NCBI RefSeq assembly: GCF_001509835.1
Contig: NZ_JXTJ01000001.1
Location: 109,140-173,139 of the forward strand
Source of the DNA: Allobosea sp. WAO
GTDB taxonomy: Bacteria > Pseudomonadota > Alphaproteobacteria > Rhizobiales > Beijerinckiaceae
DNA length: 64,000 nt
Direction: 5' to 3'
Shown here: positions 1 through 8,538 of the stretch, piece by piece
How the letters are laid out: the number at the start of each line of letters is the position of its first letter
How positions within the stretch are numbered: the stretch's first letter is position 1
Made by a program: the position numbers and the translations under genes
The notes under the pieces: model-generated
What the model was told of the DNA's origin: nothing
What the model saw: only the letters and a program-made list of their open reading frames with translations
The model's database searches: none

Positions 1-1
1 T

Positions 2-586
2 GACGTGACAGACCGTGCCGTGCTCGCCGCAGCCGACAGCGTGCCGCGCGAGGTCTTCCTGCCGGGCGAGCTCGCCCATCTTGCCTATCTCGACCAGGCG
101 GTCGCGCTGCCGGGCACGACACGCGCCCTGATGGCCCCGATGGTCGTCGCCCGCATGATCCAGGCGGTGGAGCTGAAGGCCGGCGAGCGCGCGCTCGAAT
201 ATGGCGGCGGGTCGGGTTACGGCGCGGCGCTGCTGGCGGCGATGGGGGCGCAGGCGAGCCTTTGCGAGCCCGACGCGGCGGCGCTGGCACTGGCGCGCGT
301 CGCCTTCGGACAATCCGGCGTGCCGGCGGCGAATCTGCTGGCCGAGCTTCCGGCCAAGGCGCAGTTCGACGTCGTCCTCGTCGGCGGCGCCTGTGAGACG
401 CAGCCCAGCAGCCTGTTCGGCCATGTCGCTCCCGGCGGGCGGCTGATCGCGATCGAGGGGCTCGGCCGCGCTGCGCGTGTGATCCTTTACCGCCATGCCG
501 GCGACACGCTGACCGGCCGGCCGGTGTTCGACGCTGCGGCGCCGGCCCTGCGCGAGTTCCGCAAGGCCGAGGCATTCGTGTTCTGA
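2..586 (+). CDS. Protein-L-isoaspartate O-methyltransferase-like protein (5' end outside window)
   Basis: SAM-dependent methyltransferase of the PCMT family, which repairs isoaspartyl residues; the rhizobial TolC-adjacent subgroup is not well characterised. The frame is open to the left edge, and the first residues visible (DVTDRAVLAAADSVPREVF) match the family a short way inside its N-terminus, so the GTG at 5 is probably not the real start and roughly 20 residues are missing. The SAM-binding glycine motif appears as ALEYGGGSGYGAALLAAMG, followed by an acidic strand end (ASLCEP) and the FDVVLVGGA strand. It lies upstream of tolC on the same strand, an order often seen in Hyphomicrobiales. 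Family call is firm; the exact substrate is not shown by the sequence. Confidence 0.85.
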   Translation, partial: DVTDRAVLAAADSVPREVFLPGELAHLAYLDQAVALPGTTRALMAPMVVARMIQAVELKAGERALEYGGGSGYGAALLAAMGAQASLCEPDAAALALARVAFGQSGVPAANLLAELPAKAQFDVVLVGGACETQPSSLFGHVAPGGRLIAIEGLGRAARVILYRHAGDTLTGRPVFDAAAPALREFRKAEAFVF

Positions 587-826
587 GGCGGCATGACTTC
601 CGACGCCGCGGGCTCCGGAAGGCATCAAGCGAATTTTGTGCCGCCCTCCGGGCGTCACCTCCAGGAACGTAAGGAGTGTCTCATTTTTGCGGCACTCGGG
701 AATTGAAAGGCGTCGAACTCCCCCATGGCGTTGGCGATATCGCTCGTCGCGCATATAAATTTGAAACGAGTGCCGAGGCTGGGGCGATGCCTGGGCGTGA
801 CAAGAGTCCGCTACAAGAGGCGTCCG

Positions 827-2242
827 GTGACTGAAACGATCGTATTCCTGAAAAAGTCCGCGAGCCGCCTGGCGCTGGTCTGCGTCCTCGGCACGGGCTT
901 GGCAGCACCGGCTGTCGCACAGACCATGGAATCGGCGCTGTCTCGCGCCTACTCGGGCAACCCGACCCTTAACTCCCAGCGCGCCGCCGTCCGTGCCACC
1001 AACGAGAACGTTCCGCAGGCCCTGTCGGGCTATCGCCCGCGAATCAACGCATCCGCCGATATCGGCGCCAGCATCACCGAGAGCAGCGTCCCGTCCGTCC
1101 CGCGGAACGGGACCTTTCACAACAACAACACCTCGCGGCTCAACCCGCGCGGCGTCGGGCTCCAGGTCGACCAGAACATCTTCGACGGCGGCAAGACCCG
1201 CAGCTCCGTGAGCCAGGCCGAATCGCAGGTGCTCGGCGCCCGCGCGACGCTGCTCAACACCGAGCAGAACGTGCTGCTCGACGCTGCGACGTCCTATATG
1301 AACGTGCTGCGCGATACCGCGATCCTCAATCTCAACCGCAACAACGTCGAGGTTCTGGAAGAGCAGCTGCGCCAGACGCGCGATCGCTTCCAGGTCGGCG
1401 AGGTGACGCGCACCGACGTCGCCCAGGCCGAGGCGCGCCTCTCGCAGGCCCAGTCGCAGGCGATCCTGGCCGAATCGAACCTCAAGACCTCGATCGCCCG
1501 CTTCCGGCAGAATGTCGGCATCGAGCCGAAGCAGCTCTCGCCCGGCCGCCCGGTCGAGAATCTCCTGCCGAAATCCCTGCCGGCGGCGCTCAATACGGCG
1601 CTGACCGGCCATCCGGCGATTATCGCCGCGCTGCACGGCGTCGATGCTGCCGAGCTGCAGGTGAAGGTCACCGAGGCCGATCTCTATCCGGTGCTCGGCG
1701 TGCGCGGCATCGTGCAGCAGCGCTACGACAACACGCTGTTCGGCGACAACCGCTCGTCCGCCACCGCCGTCGCCACGCTGACGATTCCGATCTACGAAGG
1801 CGGGCAGGTCTATTCACGTACCCGTCAGGCCAAGGAAACGGCCGGGCAGCGGCGCATCGACGTCGACACCTCGCGTGATACGGTCCGCGCGGCGGTCGTC
1901 TCGGCCTGGGGCGCGCTCGATGCGGCTAAGGCGCAGATCACCGCGGCGCAAGCGCAGGTGCAGGCGGCCGAGACGGCGCTCGCCGGTGTCCGCGAGGAGG
2001 CCAAGGTCGGCCAGCGCACGACGCTCGACGTGCTGAACGCGCAGCAGGAACTGGTCATCGCCCGCTCGACGCTGGTGACGGCGCAGCGCGACCGCGTCGT
2101 CGCGTCCTATGCGGTGCTTTCGGCCACCGGCAAGCTCTCGGCCGACACGCTGAAGCTGAAGGCGGAGCGCTATGACGCCCGCAAGCACTACGACCAGGTC
2201 AAGGGCTTGCTCTGGGGCACGCAGGTGCCGGACGGCCGCTGA
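827..2242 (+). CDS. tolC: TolC family outer membrane efflux protein
   Basis: Outer-membrane channel of tripartite efflux or type I secretion systems, trimeric, spanning the periplasm. The open frame extends upstream to 725, but I place the start at the GTG at 827: AAGAGG lies 6 nt upstream, and a normal signal peptide follows directly (KK...LALVCVLGTGLAAPAVAQ, cleavage after AQ). The mature protein starts with the TolC hallmark TMESALSRAYSGNPTLNSQRA and has the two homologous halves of helical repeats (VGEVTRTDVAQAEARLSQAQ; VGQRTTLDVLNAQQELVIAR). Length from this start, 471 aa, is normal for alphaproteobacterial TolC. No RND or ABC partner lies in the window, so the substrate cannot be inferred. 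Confidence 0.93.
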   Translation: MTETIVFLKKSASRLALVCVLGTGLAAPAVAQTMESALSRAYSGNPTLNSQRAAVRATNENVPQALSGYRPRINASADIGASITESSVPSVPRNGTFHNNNTSRLNPRGVGLQVDQNIFDGGKTRSSVSQAESQVLGARATLLNTEQNVLLDAATSYMNVLRDTAILNLNRNNVEVLEEQLRQTRDRFQVGEVTRTDVAQAEARLSQAQSQAILAESNLKTSIARFRQNVGIEPKQLSPGRPVENLLPKSLPAALNTALTGHPAIIAALHGVDAAELQVKVTEADLYPVLGVRGIVQQRYDNTLFGDNRSSATAVATLTIPIYEGGQVYSRTRQAKETAGQRRIDVDTSRDTVRAAVVSAWGALDAAKAQITAAQAQVQAAETALAGVREEAKVGQRTTLDVLNAQQELVIARSTLVTAQRDRVVASYAVLSATGKLSADTLKLKAERYDARKHYDQVKGLLWGTQVPDGR

Positions 2243-2443
2243 GCGGAGCGTTCCCGGCACGGGCAGAGTTCCGGAGCTGGCTGGCAGATCGCGGCTTTCA
2301 TTCATGCGCGGCGGCAACACCCCGGATTTCTCCTGTGGGCTGCCGCGTCGGCGCCTTGCCTGCCGGTTCAGCAGTGAACTACTCATGATGCGGGGGCACG
2401 CTGATTCCATGGGCGTTCCCCGGTCGAGTGGCCCGGATTCAGC

Positions 2444-3049
2444 ATGAGCGCGCAGCCCAAGCCAAATGAACCCTCGATGGAGGAGATTCTCGCCTCCATC
2501 CGGCGGATCATCGCGGATGACGAGAAGCCGGCCGCGCCTGCCGAGGCCGATGCCGAGATAACGCCCGAGCCTGTTGCGCTCGCCCCTGCTCCCGAGCCGG
2601 AGCCGGTCCCCGAGCCCGAGCCTGCCGCTGAGCCCGAGGACGACGTTCTCGATCTCGGCGTGGAGGCGAGCCGTATCGACGAGCCTGCGCCGGTGATCGC
2701 CAGCGATGACGTCGATTTTGCGGAGCCAGCGGTCGTCGCGCCTGTGCCCGTTCAACCCGAGCCGCAACCGGTCGCGTTCGTTCCGCCACCCATTCAGGCT
2801 GCGCCGGCTGCCCCGCCGCAGCTCGACATGGCTTCACTGATCTCCGATCAGGCCGGTGCCGCCGTGCATAACGCCTTCGGCGCCCTCGCCAACACCGTGC
2901 TGAGCAACAATGCCCGGACCCTCGAGGATTTGGTCAAGGACATGCTCAAGCCGATGTTGAAGACTTGGCTCGACGACAATCTGCCGGGCATGGTCGAGCG
3001 CTTGGTGCGCGCGGAAATCGAGCGCGTCGCTCGCGGCGGGCGCCACTGA
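2444..3049 (+). CDS. popZ: PopZ/DUF2497 polar organizing protein
   Basis: PopZ-family protein (DUF2497), the alphaproteobacterial polar scaffold that anchors ParB-origin complexes and other cell-cycle proteins. The N-terminal binding helix EPSMEEILASIRRIIADDE is intact, followed by an acidic Pro/Glu-rich linker of about 100 residues with repeated EPEP units, and the C-terminal oligomerisation helices (LEDLVKDMLKPMLKTWLDDN and MVERLVRAEIERVARGGR). This three-part design is exactly that of the family. It sits between tolC and valS, as popZ commonly lies beside valS in alphaproteobacteria. No clear Shine-Dalgarno precedes the ATG at 2444. Family call is strong; polar localisation in this organism is inference. 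Confidence 0.9.
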   Translation: MSAQPKPNEPSMEEILASIRRIIADDEKPAAPAEADAEITPEPVALAPAPEPEPVPEPEPAAEPEDDVLDLGVEASRIDEPAPVIASDDVDFAEPAVVAPVPVQPEPQPVAFVPPPIQAAPAAPPQLDMASLISDQAGAAVHNAFGALANTVLSNNARTLEDLVKDMLKPMLKTWLDDNLPGMVERLVRAEIERVARGGRH

Positions 3050-3123
3050 GGCGGCCCGCTGGACGGGATTGTCGCGGCTCCCGCCCCGATGATCCGTCCG
3101 TCTTGAGCGTTTCCGAAAAAGCA

Positions 3124-3224
3124 GCGTCATTCCGACCGAAGCGGAGCGAAGTGCCGGAATCCATCGTAGAGCGCAGTTCCCTGCGATGGATCCAGGAGCT
3201 TCGCGGCTTGTCTCGGCATGACAG
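3124..3224. repeat. Dispersed ~100-bp inverted repeat (GTCATTCCG type)
   Basis: Interrupted inverted repeat between popZ and the next gene. Outer arms are GTCATTCCGA and the degenerate TCGGCATGAC; inner arms GGAATCCATCGTAG and CTGCGATGGATCC. The same architecture and word set (GGAATCCATCG / CGATGGATTCC, outer GTCATTCC / GGAATGAC) recurs at 27134-27276 and, more diverged, at 31827-31920. It codes for nothing plausible. Confidence 0.75.
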
Positions 3225-3266
3225 TGGTCTTGCCGCGCTAGTGTCTCGCTTCTGCCGCGCCGGGGC

Positions 3267-3503
3267 CTAACGCCGCTTGGACGTGCGTGCCTTGACCCGC
3301 TGCATGGTCCGCGGCCGGTAGTTGTCGAAGACACCGCCTTCATAGAGGCGCTGGATGGTGTAGCCGGCGATCGCCATCAGCGCGGTGGGCGGGCCGAGGC
3401 GCGAGACCAGTGCCCCCAGTGCCAGCGAGACCGGGCGGGGATAGCGGCCCGAAGCCGCTTCGGCGGCGACCCAGGCGCCGACGAGATGGACCAGTAGTCT
3501 CAT
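3267..3503 (-). CDS. Small conserved-looking hypothetical membrane protein
   Basis: 78-aa protein I do not recognise. It is rich in Ala/Leu/Gly with a moderately hydrophobic first half (LLVHLVGAWVAAEAA; VSLALGALVSRLGPPTALMAIAGYTI) that could be one or two membrane segments, and ends in a very basic tail (RPRTMQRVKARTSKRR). AGGGGGAGC-like purine-rich sequence precedes the ATG at 3503 on the minus strand. It lies 18 bp downstream of the PPOX-family gene on the same strand, so the two probably share a transcript. Function unknown. Confidence 0.6.
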   Translation of the reverse strand: MRLLVHLVGAWVAAEAASGRYPRPVSLALGALVSRLGPPTALMAIAGYTIQRLYEGGVFDNYRPRTMQRVKARTSKRR

Positions 3504-3521
3504 GGGCTTGCTCCCCCGCTG

Positions 3522-4007
3522 TTAGAGAACGACCTTGCGGTTGGCGCCGAGATCCGGCCGCGAACCAGTGACGGCCGCCGCGACCATCTTCACCGTGGTG
3601 ACGATCTTGCCCGGGCTGTCCCAGAACTCCGCCGTTGCTGGCCGTACCCGCAGAATCCGGATGTTGGGATCGTCCTTGCTCTCCCAGAAGGCGCGGGCGG
3701 CGGTCGACCAGAGCTCCTCGACGCGCGGCCGGTCGTCGAGCACGTTCGCGGTGCCGCTGACCGAAACGTACTTGTAGGCGGCATTGTCGGCGAAGGTCAG
3801 GCAGACATTCTCGTTGATCTCGACCTCGTCGTCCTTGTGGGAGCGCTTGTCGGTGAGGAAGTAGATCGCGTCCTCGTCGCGCCTGGCATGAGCGCTCATC
3901 GGGCGGGCGTGGAAACGGTCGCCGCTGCCGTCATGGCTGACGAGCATGCACAGGCCGATCTCCTCGATCAGCTCCCAGACATGATCCTGGTCGGTGTGGC
4001 GGGGCAT
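3522..4007 (-). CDS. Pyridoxamine 5'-phosphate oxidase-fold (general stress protein 26-like) protein
   Basis: FMN-binding split-barrel protein of the pyridoxamine-phosphate-oxidase-related, general-stress-26 group. Characteristic segments are WELIEEIGLCMLVSHDG, FHARPMSAHARRDEDAIYFLTD, CLTFADNAAYKYVSVSGTANVLDD, then FWESKDDPNIRILRVRPATAEFWD. The frame extends to 4088, but the ATG at 4007 has AAGGAGG 8 nt upstream and gives the usual 161 aa. Related proteins bind flavin, and some bind FAD or F420; the actual reaction here is unknown. The gene is divergent from dps (4175), and both belong to stress-response families, so a shared stress control region at 4008-4174 is plausible but not shown. Confidence 0.85.
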   Translation of the reverse strand: MPRHTDQDHVWELIEEIGLCMLVSHDGSGDRFHARPMSAHARRDEDAIYFLTDKRSHKDDEVEINENVCLTFADNAAYKYVSVSGTANVLDDRPRVEELWSTAARAFWESKDDPNIRILRVRPATAEFWDSPGKIVTTVKMVAAAVTGSRPDLGANRKVVL

Positions 4008-4174
4008 TTTCGGGTCCTCCTTGATCTGCCTTTCCCAACGGACGGAGGGCGCGCGGGTTCCTTTCGCCATGTCGATCTCCGCTGCCAATGTCTGTCGCTT
4101 GCCGCGGTCACGGAACGGGCCCGGCGCTCATGCGTTTGGAGAGCGTTGTCGCTCTCCCCTCCGAGGAACCCGCC

Positions 4175-4654
4175 ATGAAGAAGCCCGCTTCGCGCATCGA
4201 CCTGCCTTCCAACGCCAAGAACGAGGTGATGGGCCTCCTGAACGAGCGATTGCAGGACGGTATCGATCTCGCCCTCGCGACGAAGCAGGCCCACTGGAAT
4301 CTGAAAGGGCCTGGCTTCATCGGCGTGCATCTGATGCTCGACGGCTTCCGCAAGGAGCTCGACGGCCATGTCGACACGGTAGCCGAGCGGGTCGCCCAGC
4401 TTGGCGGCATCGCGCTCGGAACGACGCAGGCGGTCGCCGCGGGCAGCGATCTCAAACCCTATCCGACGGAGATCGTCGCGGTTGCCGATCATCTCGCCGC
4501 CCTGATCGAACGCTATGCGGCGACGGCCAACAGTGTCCGCGAGGCGATCGACAAGAGCGACGAGGCCGGCGACACCGGCACCGCCGATCTCCTGACCGCT
4601 TATTCGCGCATGCTCGACAAGGCGCTCTGGTTCCTGCAATCGCAGGCCGCCTGA
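4175..4654 (+). CDS. dps: Dps DNA-protection ferritin-like protein
   Basis: Dps dodecameric mini-ferritin that oxidises and stores iron and shields DNA during starvation or peroxide stress. The intersubunit ferroxidase signature is visible: AHWNLKGPGFIGVH with its His, followed by the DGFRKELDGHVDTVAER helix with Asp and Glu ligands. ATG at 4175 follows GAGGAA and gives 159 aa, normal for the family; the longer frame from 4088 adds a non-homologous stretch. The N-terminus carries Lys/Arg (MKKPASR) that in relatives contacts DNA. Transcribed divergently from the flavin-binding stress protein gene. Confidence 0.93.
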   Translation: MKKPASRIDLPSNAKNEVMGLLNERLQDGIDLALATKQAHWNLKGPGFIGVHLMLDGFRKELDGHVDTVAERVAQLGGIALGTTQAVAAGSDLKPYPTEIVAVADHLAALIERYAATANSVREAIDKSDEAGDTGTADLLTAYSRMLDKALWFLQSQAA

Positions 4655-4802
4655 GGCTCACCGGAGCCCGATGCAGGGCTGCATCGCGTCGAAAACGTTG
4701 ACGCGCCGCCCCTGCATGCGCTCTTAAGGCGGCAGACCTTTTGGCTTTCGTTATTCAACGGCCGGGGCAGGTTCCCTGGCCTTTCGGCGTTCGAGCAAAG
4801 CG

Positions 4803-7631
4803 ATGATGGACAAGACATTCGAGCCGGCCAGCGTCGAGGCGCGCATCAGCGAAGCGTGGGAGAAGGCCGACGCCTTCAGGGCAGGGCGGGGCGCTGCGCC
4901 CGGCGCCGAGCCCTATTGCATCGTGATCCCGCCGCCGAACGTCACCGGCTCGCTGCATATGGGCCACGCGCTCAACAACACGCTGCAGGACGTGCTCTGC
5001 CGCTTCGAGCGCCTGCGCGGCAAGGACGTGCTCTGGCAGCCGGGCACCGACCATGCCGGCATCGCGACGCAGATGGTGGTCGAGCGCAAGCTCGCGGCCG
5101 AGAACCGCTCGGACCGGCGGACCATGGGCCGCGAGGCCTTCGTCGCCGAGGTCTGGAAGTGGAAGGAAGAATCGGGCGGCACGATCGTCAACCAGCTGAA
5201 GCGCCTCGGCGCCTCCTGCGACTGGTCGCGCGAGCGCTTCACCATGGACGAGGGGCTCTCGGCCGCCGTCCTCAAGGTCTTCGTCGCCCTGCACAAGCAG
5301 GGGTTGATCTACCGCGCCAAGCGGCTGGTGAACTGGGACCCGAAGTTCCAGACCGCGATCTCGGATCTCGAGGTGCTGCAGGTCGAGAAGACCGGCTCGT
5401 TCAAATGGCAGAGCGGTGGCGAGGAGGCGTTCGACGCCGCCAAGCTCGACAAGGCGCTGGCCAAGGACCCGAACGGGCATCTCTACTATTTCGACTACCC
5501 GATCGAGGGCGTCGCCTACGACGCGGAGAACCCGGCGACCTACATCACCGTCGCCACGACCCGGCCTGAGACGATGCTGGGCGATACCGGCGTCGCCGTG
5601 CATCCCGAGAACGAGAAGCTCAAGGGGCTGATCGGCAAGAATGCCGTGCTGCCGCTGGTCGGCCGCGTCATCCCGATCTTCGGCGACGACTATGCCGACC
5701 CGGAGAAGGGCACCGGCGCGGTCAAGATCACCCCGGCGCACGACTTCAACGACTTCGATGTCGGCAAGCGCAATTCGCTGAGGATCGTCAACATCCTGGA
5801 CGGCGAAGCTCGCATCCTGATTCAAGACAATGCCGACTTCCTGGAAGGTGCTGCGCCCGAGGCCGAGACGCTGGCGCTGCATGGCTTCGACCGCTTCGCG
5901 GCGCGCAAGGCGGTGGTCGGCCTGATGGCGGCGCGCGGGCTCCTGCGCAAGGTCGAGCCGAACACCCATACCGTGCCGCATGGCGACCGTTCTGACGTCG
6001 TGATCGAGCCCTGGCTGACCGACCAGTGGTATGTCGACGTCAAGCCGCTGGCCAACCGCGCGCTCAAGGCGGTCAAGGACGGCCGCACCAGGATTACGCC
6101 GGAAAGCTGGACCAAGACTTACAACGACTGGCTCGAGAACATCGAGCCCTGGTGCGTCTCGCGCCAGCTCTGGTGGGGCCACCAGATCCCGGCCTGGTAC
6201 GGGCCGGACGGCGAGTGCTTCGTCGCCGAGTCGGAGGCGGCCGCGCAGGCGCAGGCGCTCGGCCATTATGGCGGCCCGGTCGCGCTGACGCGCGATGCGG
6301 ACGTGCTCGACACCTGGTTCTCCTCGGCGCTCTGGCCGTTCTCGACATTAGGGTGGCCTGAGGAGACGGACGAGCTTCGGCGCTACTACCCGACGGCGAC
6401 GCTGGTCACCGCCTTCGACATCATCTTTTTCTGGGTCGCCCGGATGATGATGATGGGCCTCAACTTCATGGACGAGGTGCCGTTCAAGGACGTCTACATC
6501 CACGCCATCGTTCGCGACGAGAAGGGCGCGAAGATGTCGAAGTCCAAGGGCAACGTCATCGACCCGCTGGTGCTCGTCGACAAGTATGGCGCGGATGCGC
6601 TGCGCTTCACGCTCTCGGCGATGGCGGCGCAGGGGCGCGACATCAAGCTTTCGACCGCGCGCGTCGAAGGCTACCGCAATTTCGCGACCAAGATCTGGAA
6701 CGCCGCCCGCTTCGCCGAGCTGAACGGCTGCGTGCGGGCCGAGGGCTTCGACCCCGCCAGGGTCGCGCTGCCGCTCAACCGCTGGATCCTCTCCGAGGCG
6801 GCACGCACCGCCGACGCGATCGCCGCCGGCATCGAGAGCTTCAAGTTCAACGAGGCGGCCGACGCGGCCTATCGCTTCGTCTGGGGCCAGTTCTGCGACT
6901 GGTATCTCGAACTGTCGAAGCCGGTGCTGCAGGGCGAGGGCACTGACGCGGTCTCGCTTTCCGCCAAGGCCGAGACGCAGGCGACGGTCGCGCATGTCAT
7001 CGACCTGATCTGCCAGCTGCTGCATCCGTTCATGCCGTTCCTCACCGAGGAGCTCTGGGCCCAGAAGGCGGGTGACGGCGCGCCGCGGCCGGTTCCGGCC
7101 GGGGAGGATGCGCTGGTCTGCCTGACGCGCTGGCCGCAGCTCGGCGCGCTGGTCAACGAGGCGGCTGAGGCCGAGATCGGCTTCGTCGTCGACCTGATCT
7201 CCGATATCCGCTCGGTCCGTTCGGAGACCAATGTCCCCGGCGGGGCGCAGGTGCCGCTGGTGCTGGTCAAGCCGAGCGCCGCGACCCGCGCCGCCGTCGA
7301 GGCCTGGGCGCCGATGATCGAGCGCCTGGCGCGGCTCTCGGTGATCCAGTTCGCCGATGCGGCGCCCGGCCAGTCCGCCCAGATCATCGTGCGCGGCGAG
7401 ATCGCGGCCCTGCCGCTCGCCGGGATCATCGATCTCGGCGCCGAGCGGACGCGGCTGGAGAAGGAGCTCGCCAAGCTCGACCAGGACATCGCCACGGTCG
7501 AGCGCAAGCTCGGCAATGCCGACTTCATGGCGCGCGCGCCGGAGGAGATCGTCGAGGAGAATCGCGAGCGCAAGGCAGCCGCCGAAGCCCGCAAGCTCAA
7601 GATCGGCGAAGCGCTCGATCGCCTGTCCTGA
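4803..7631 (+). CDS. valS: Valyl-tRNA synthetase
   Basis: Class I aminoacyl-tRNA synthetase charging tRNA-Val. HMGH (the HIGH motif) is at residues 52-55 within PPPNVTGSLHMGHALN, and KMSKS is at about 577-581 (GAKMSKSKGNVIDP). The editing (CP1) domain lies between them (TTRPETMLGDTGVAVHP). The C-terminal tRNA-arm coiled coil (ERTRLEKELAKLDQDIATVE) is complete. Length 942 aa is normal. The alternative start MMDK gives two adjacent ATG codons; I kept the first at 4803. Its position next to popZ is conserved in alphaproteobacteria, although here dps and two stress genes intervene. Confidence 0.97.
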   Translation: MMDKTFEPASVEARISEAWEKADAFRAGRGAAPGAEPYCIVIPPPNVTGSLHMGHALNNTLQDVLCRFERLRGKDVLWQPGTDHAGIATQMVVERKLAAENRSDRRTMGREAFVAEVWKWKEESGGTIVNQLKRLGASCDWSRERFTMDEGLSAAVLKVFVALHKQGLIYRAKRLVNWDPKFQTAISDLEVLQVEKTGSFKWQSGGEEAFDAAKLDKALAKDPNGHLYYFDYPIEGVAYDAENPATYITVATTRPETMLGDTGVAVHPENEKLKGLIGKNAVLPLVGRVIPIFGDDYADPEKGTGAVKITPAHDFNDFDVGKRNSLRIVNILDGEARILIQDNADFLEGAAPEAETLALHGFDRFAARKAVVGLMAARGLLRKVEPNTHTVPHGDRSDVVIEPWLTDQWYVDVKPLANRALKAVKDGRTRITPESWTKTYNDWLENIEPWCVSRQLWWGHQIPAWYGPDGECFVAESEAAAQAQALGHYGGPVALTRDADVLDTWFSSALWPFSTLGWPEETDELRRYYPTATLVTAFDIIFFWVARMMMMGLNFMDEVPFKDVYIHAIVRDEKGAKMSKSKGNVIDPLVLVDKYGADALRFTLSAMAAQGRDIKLSTARVEGYRNFATKIWNAARFAELNGCVRAEGFDPARVALPLNRWILSEAARTADAIAAGIESFKFNEAADAAYRFVWGQFCDWYLELSKPVLQGEGTDAVSLSAKAETQATVAHVIDLICQLLHPFMPFLTEELWAQKAGDGAPRPVPAGEDALVCLTRWPQLGALVNEAAEAEIGFVVDLISDIRSVRSETNVPGGAQVPLVLVKPSAATRAAVEAWAPMIERLARLSVIQFADAAPGQSAQIIVRGEIAALPLAGIIDLGAERTRLEKELAKLDQDIATVERKLGNADFMARAPEEIVEENRERKAAAEARKLKIGEALDRLS

Positions 7632-7638
7632 GACGAAT

Positions 7639-7669
7639 GTCGGGGTGGTTCTTTCAGGGCCGCCCCGAC
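7639..7669 (+). terminator. Weak stem-loop after valS
   Basis: GTCGGGG (7639-7645) pairs with CCCCGAC (7663-7669) just after the valS stop. It is followed by CATTTGTC rather than a clean T-run, so it may be a weak or Rho-assisted terminator. Confidence 0.35.
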
Positions 7670-7806
7670 CATTTGTCGTCACGAAACGGTCGCGCTGCTG
7701 ACATTCGCCTAAGAGAATTCTGGCGTCCGGCCGCAGGATCGCGTAGATGCATGCGGCGCACAGCATCCATGCGCCAGGGGCGAGTCCGGGAGCGGTCGAA
7801 CACTAC

Positions 7807-8388
7807 ATGCTGAAGCGTGCTTACGACTGGTGCGTCTCCTATGCGTCGCACCCCGCAGCGCCCTGGCTGCTCTTCGCCATCACCTTCGTCGAAAGTTCGG
7901 TCAGCCCGCTGCCGCCGATCCCGCTCCTGATCCCGATGTGCATCGCGCGTCCGGACCGCGCCTGGTTCTATGCCGGCGTCTGCTCGCTCGGCGCCGTGAC
8001 CGGCGGCTATCTCGGCTATGCGATCGGCGCGCTGCTCTATGAATCGGTCGGCGCCTGGCTGATCGGCATCTACGGCCTGCAGGAAAAGGCCGCGCACCTG
8101 ATCCACACCTCGCAGGACTATTGGTTCTGGGTGCTGCTGACCAAGGGCCTGACGCCGATCCCGTTCAAGATCGTGACGATCATGTCGGGCTTCCTGCATT
8201 TCGATCTCTGGAAGTTCACCGTCGGCATGGTGATCTCCCGCGTCACCTTCTTCGCGATGATCGCGGTGGCGCTGCGCTATTACGGCGACGACATCCGCAT
8301 CTTCATCGAGAAGCACCTGCCGATGACGGCGCTGGCGCTGGTCGTGGTCGTCGTCGGCGGCTTCTTCGTCCTGCCCATGGTGCTGTGA
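7807..8388 (+). CDS. YqaA/DedA-type (VTT domain) membrane protein
   Basis: Inner-membrane protein of the DedA/VTT superfamily, YqaA branch; DedA proteins are linked to polyprenyl- and phospholipid flipping and to membrane homeostasis. Diagnostic segments are FVESSVSPLPPIPLLIPM near the N-terminus and TKGLTPIPFKIVTIMSGF, the re-entrant loop with conserved Pro. The frame is open from ATG 7747, but homologous proteins begin at the equivalent of MLKRAYDW (ATG 7807), which gives 193 aa; GGGAG lies about 11 nt upstream. At least four hydrophobic segments, the last being ALALVVVVVGGFFVLP. Specific substrate unknown. Confidence 0.88.
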   Translation: MLKRAYDWCVSYASHPAAPWLLFAITFVESSVSPLPPIPLLIPMCIARPDRAWFYAGVCSLGAVTGGYLGYAIGALLYESVGAWLIGIYGLQEKAAHLIHTSQDYWFWVLLTKGLTPIPFKIVTIMSGFLHFDLWKFTVGMVISRVTFFAMIAVALRYYGDDIRIFIEKHLPMTALALVVVVVGGFFVLPMVL

Positions 8389-8538
8389 CGCCGGCGCCGC
8401 CGCGAAAGCGCCGCACTAGCCGACAATCCTCCTGAGAAGTTACGCTGGCCGTGCTGTCGGCCGCCGGCGTGGCGACACCGGCCTGCCGTGAGCGGAAGGC
8501 CGGCCAGTCTGGGCAGCGGAGGCAAGGAGCGGCGGGCG

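Noticed and set aside
725..826. Longer TolC start at ATG 725
   Set aside because: Would place a basic stretch before the signal peptide; GTG 827 has a proper ribosome site.
4670..4685. GATGCAG-GG-CTGCATC palindrome after dps
   Set aside because: Short, no T-run, no neighbouring regulatory features; could be chance.
6348..7766. 472-aa minus-strand frame opposite valS
   Set aside because: Antisense artefact of high GC third positions.
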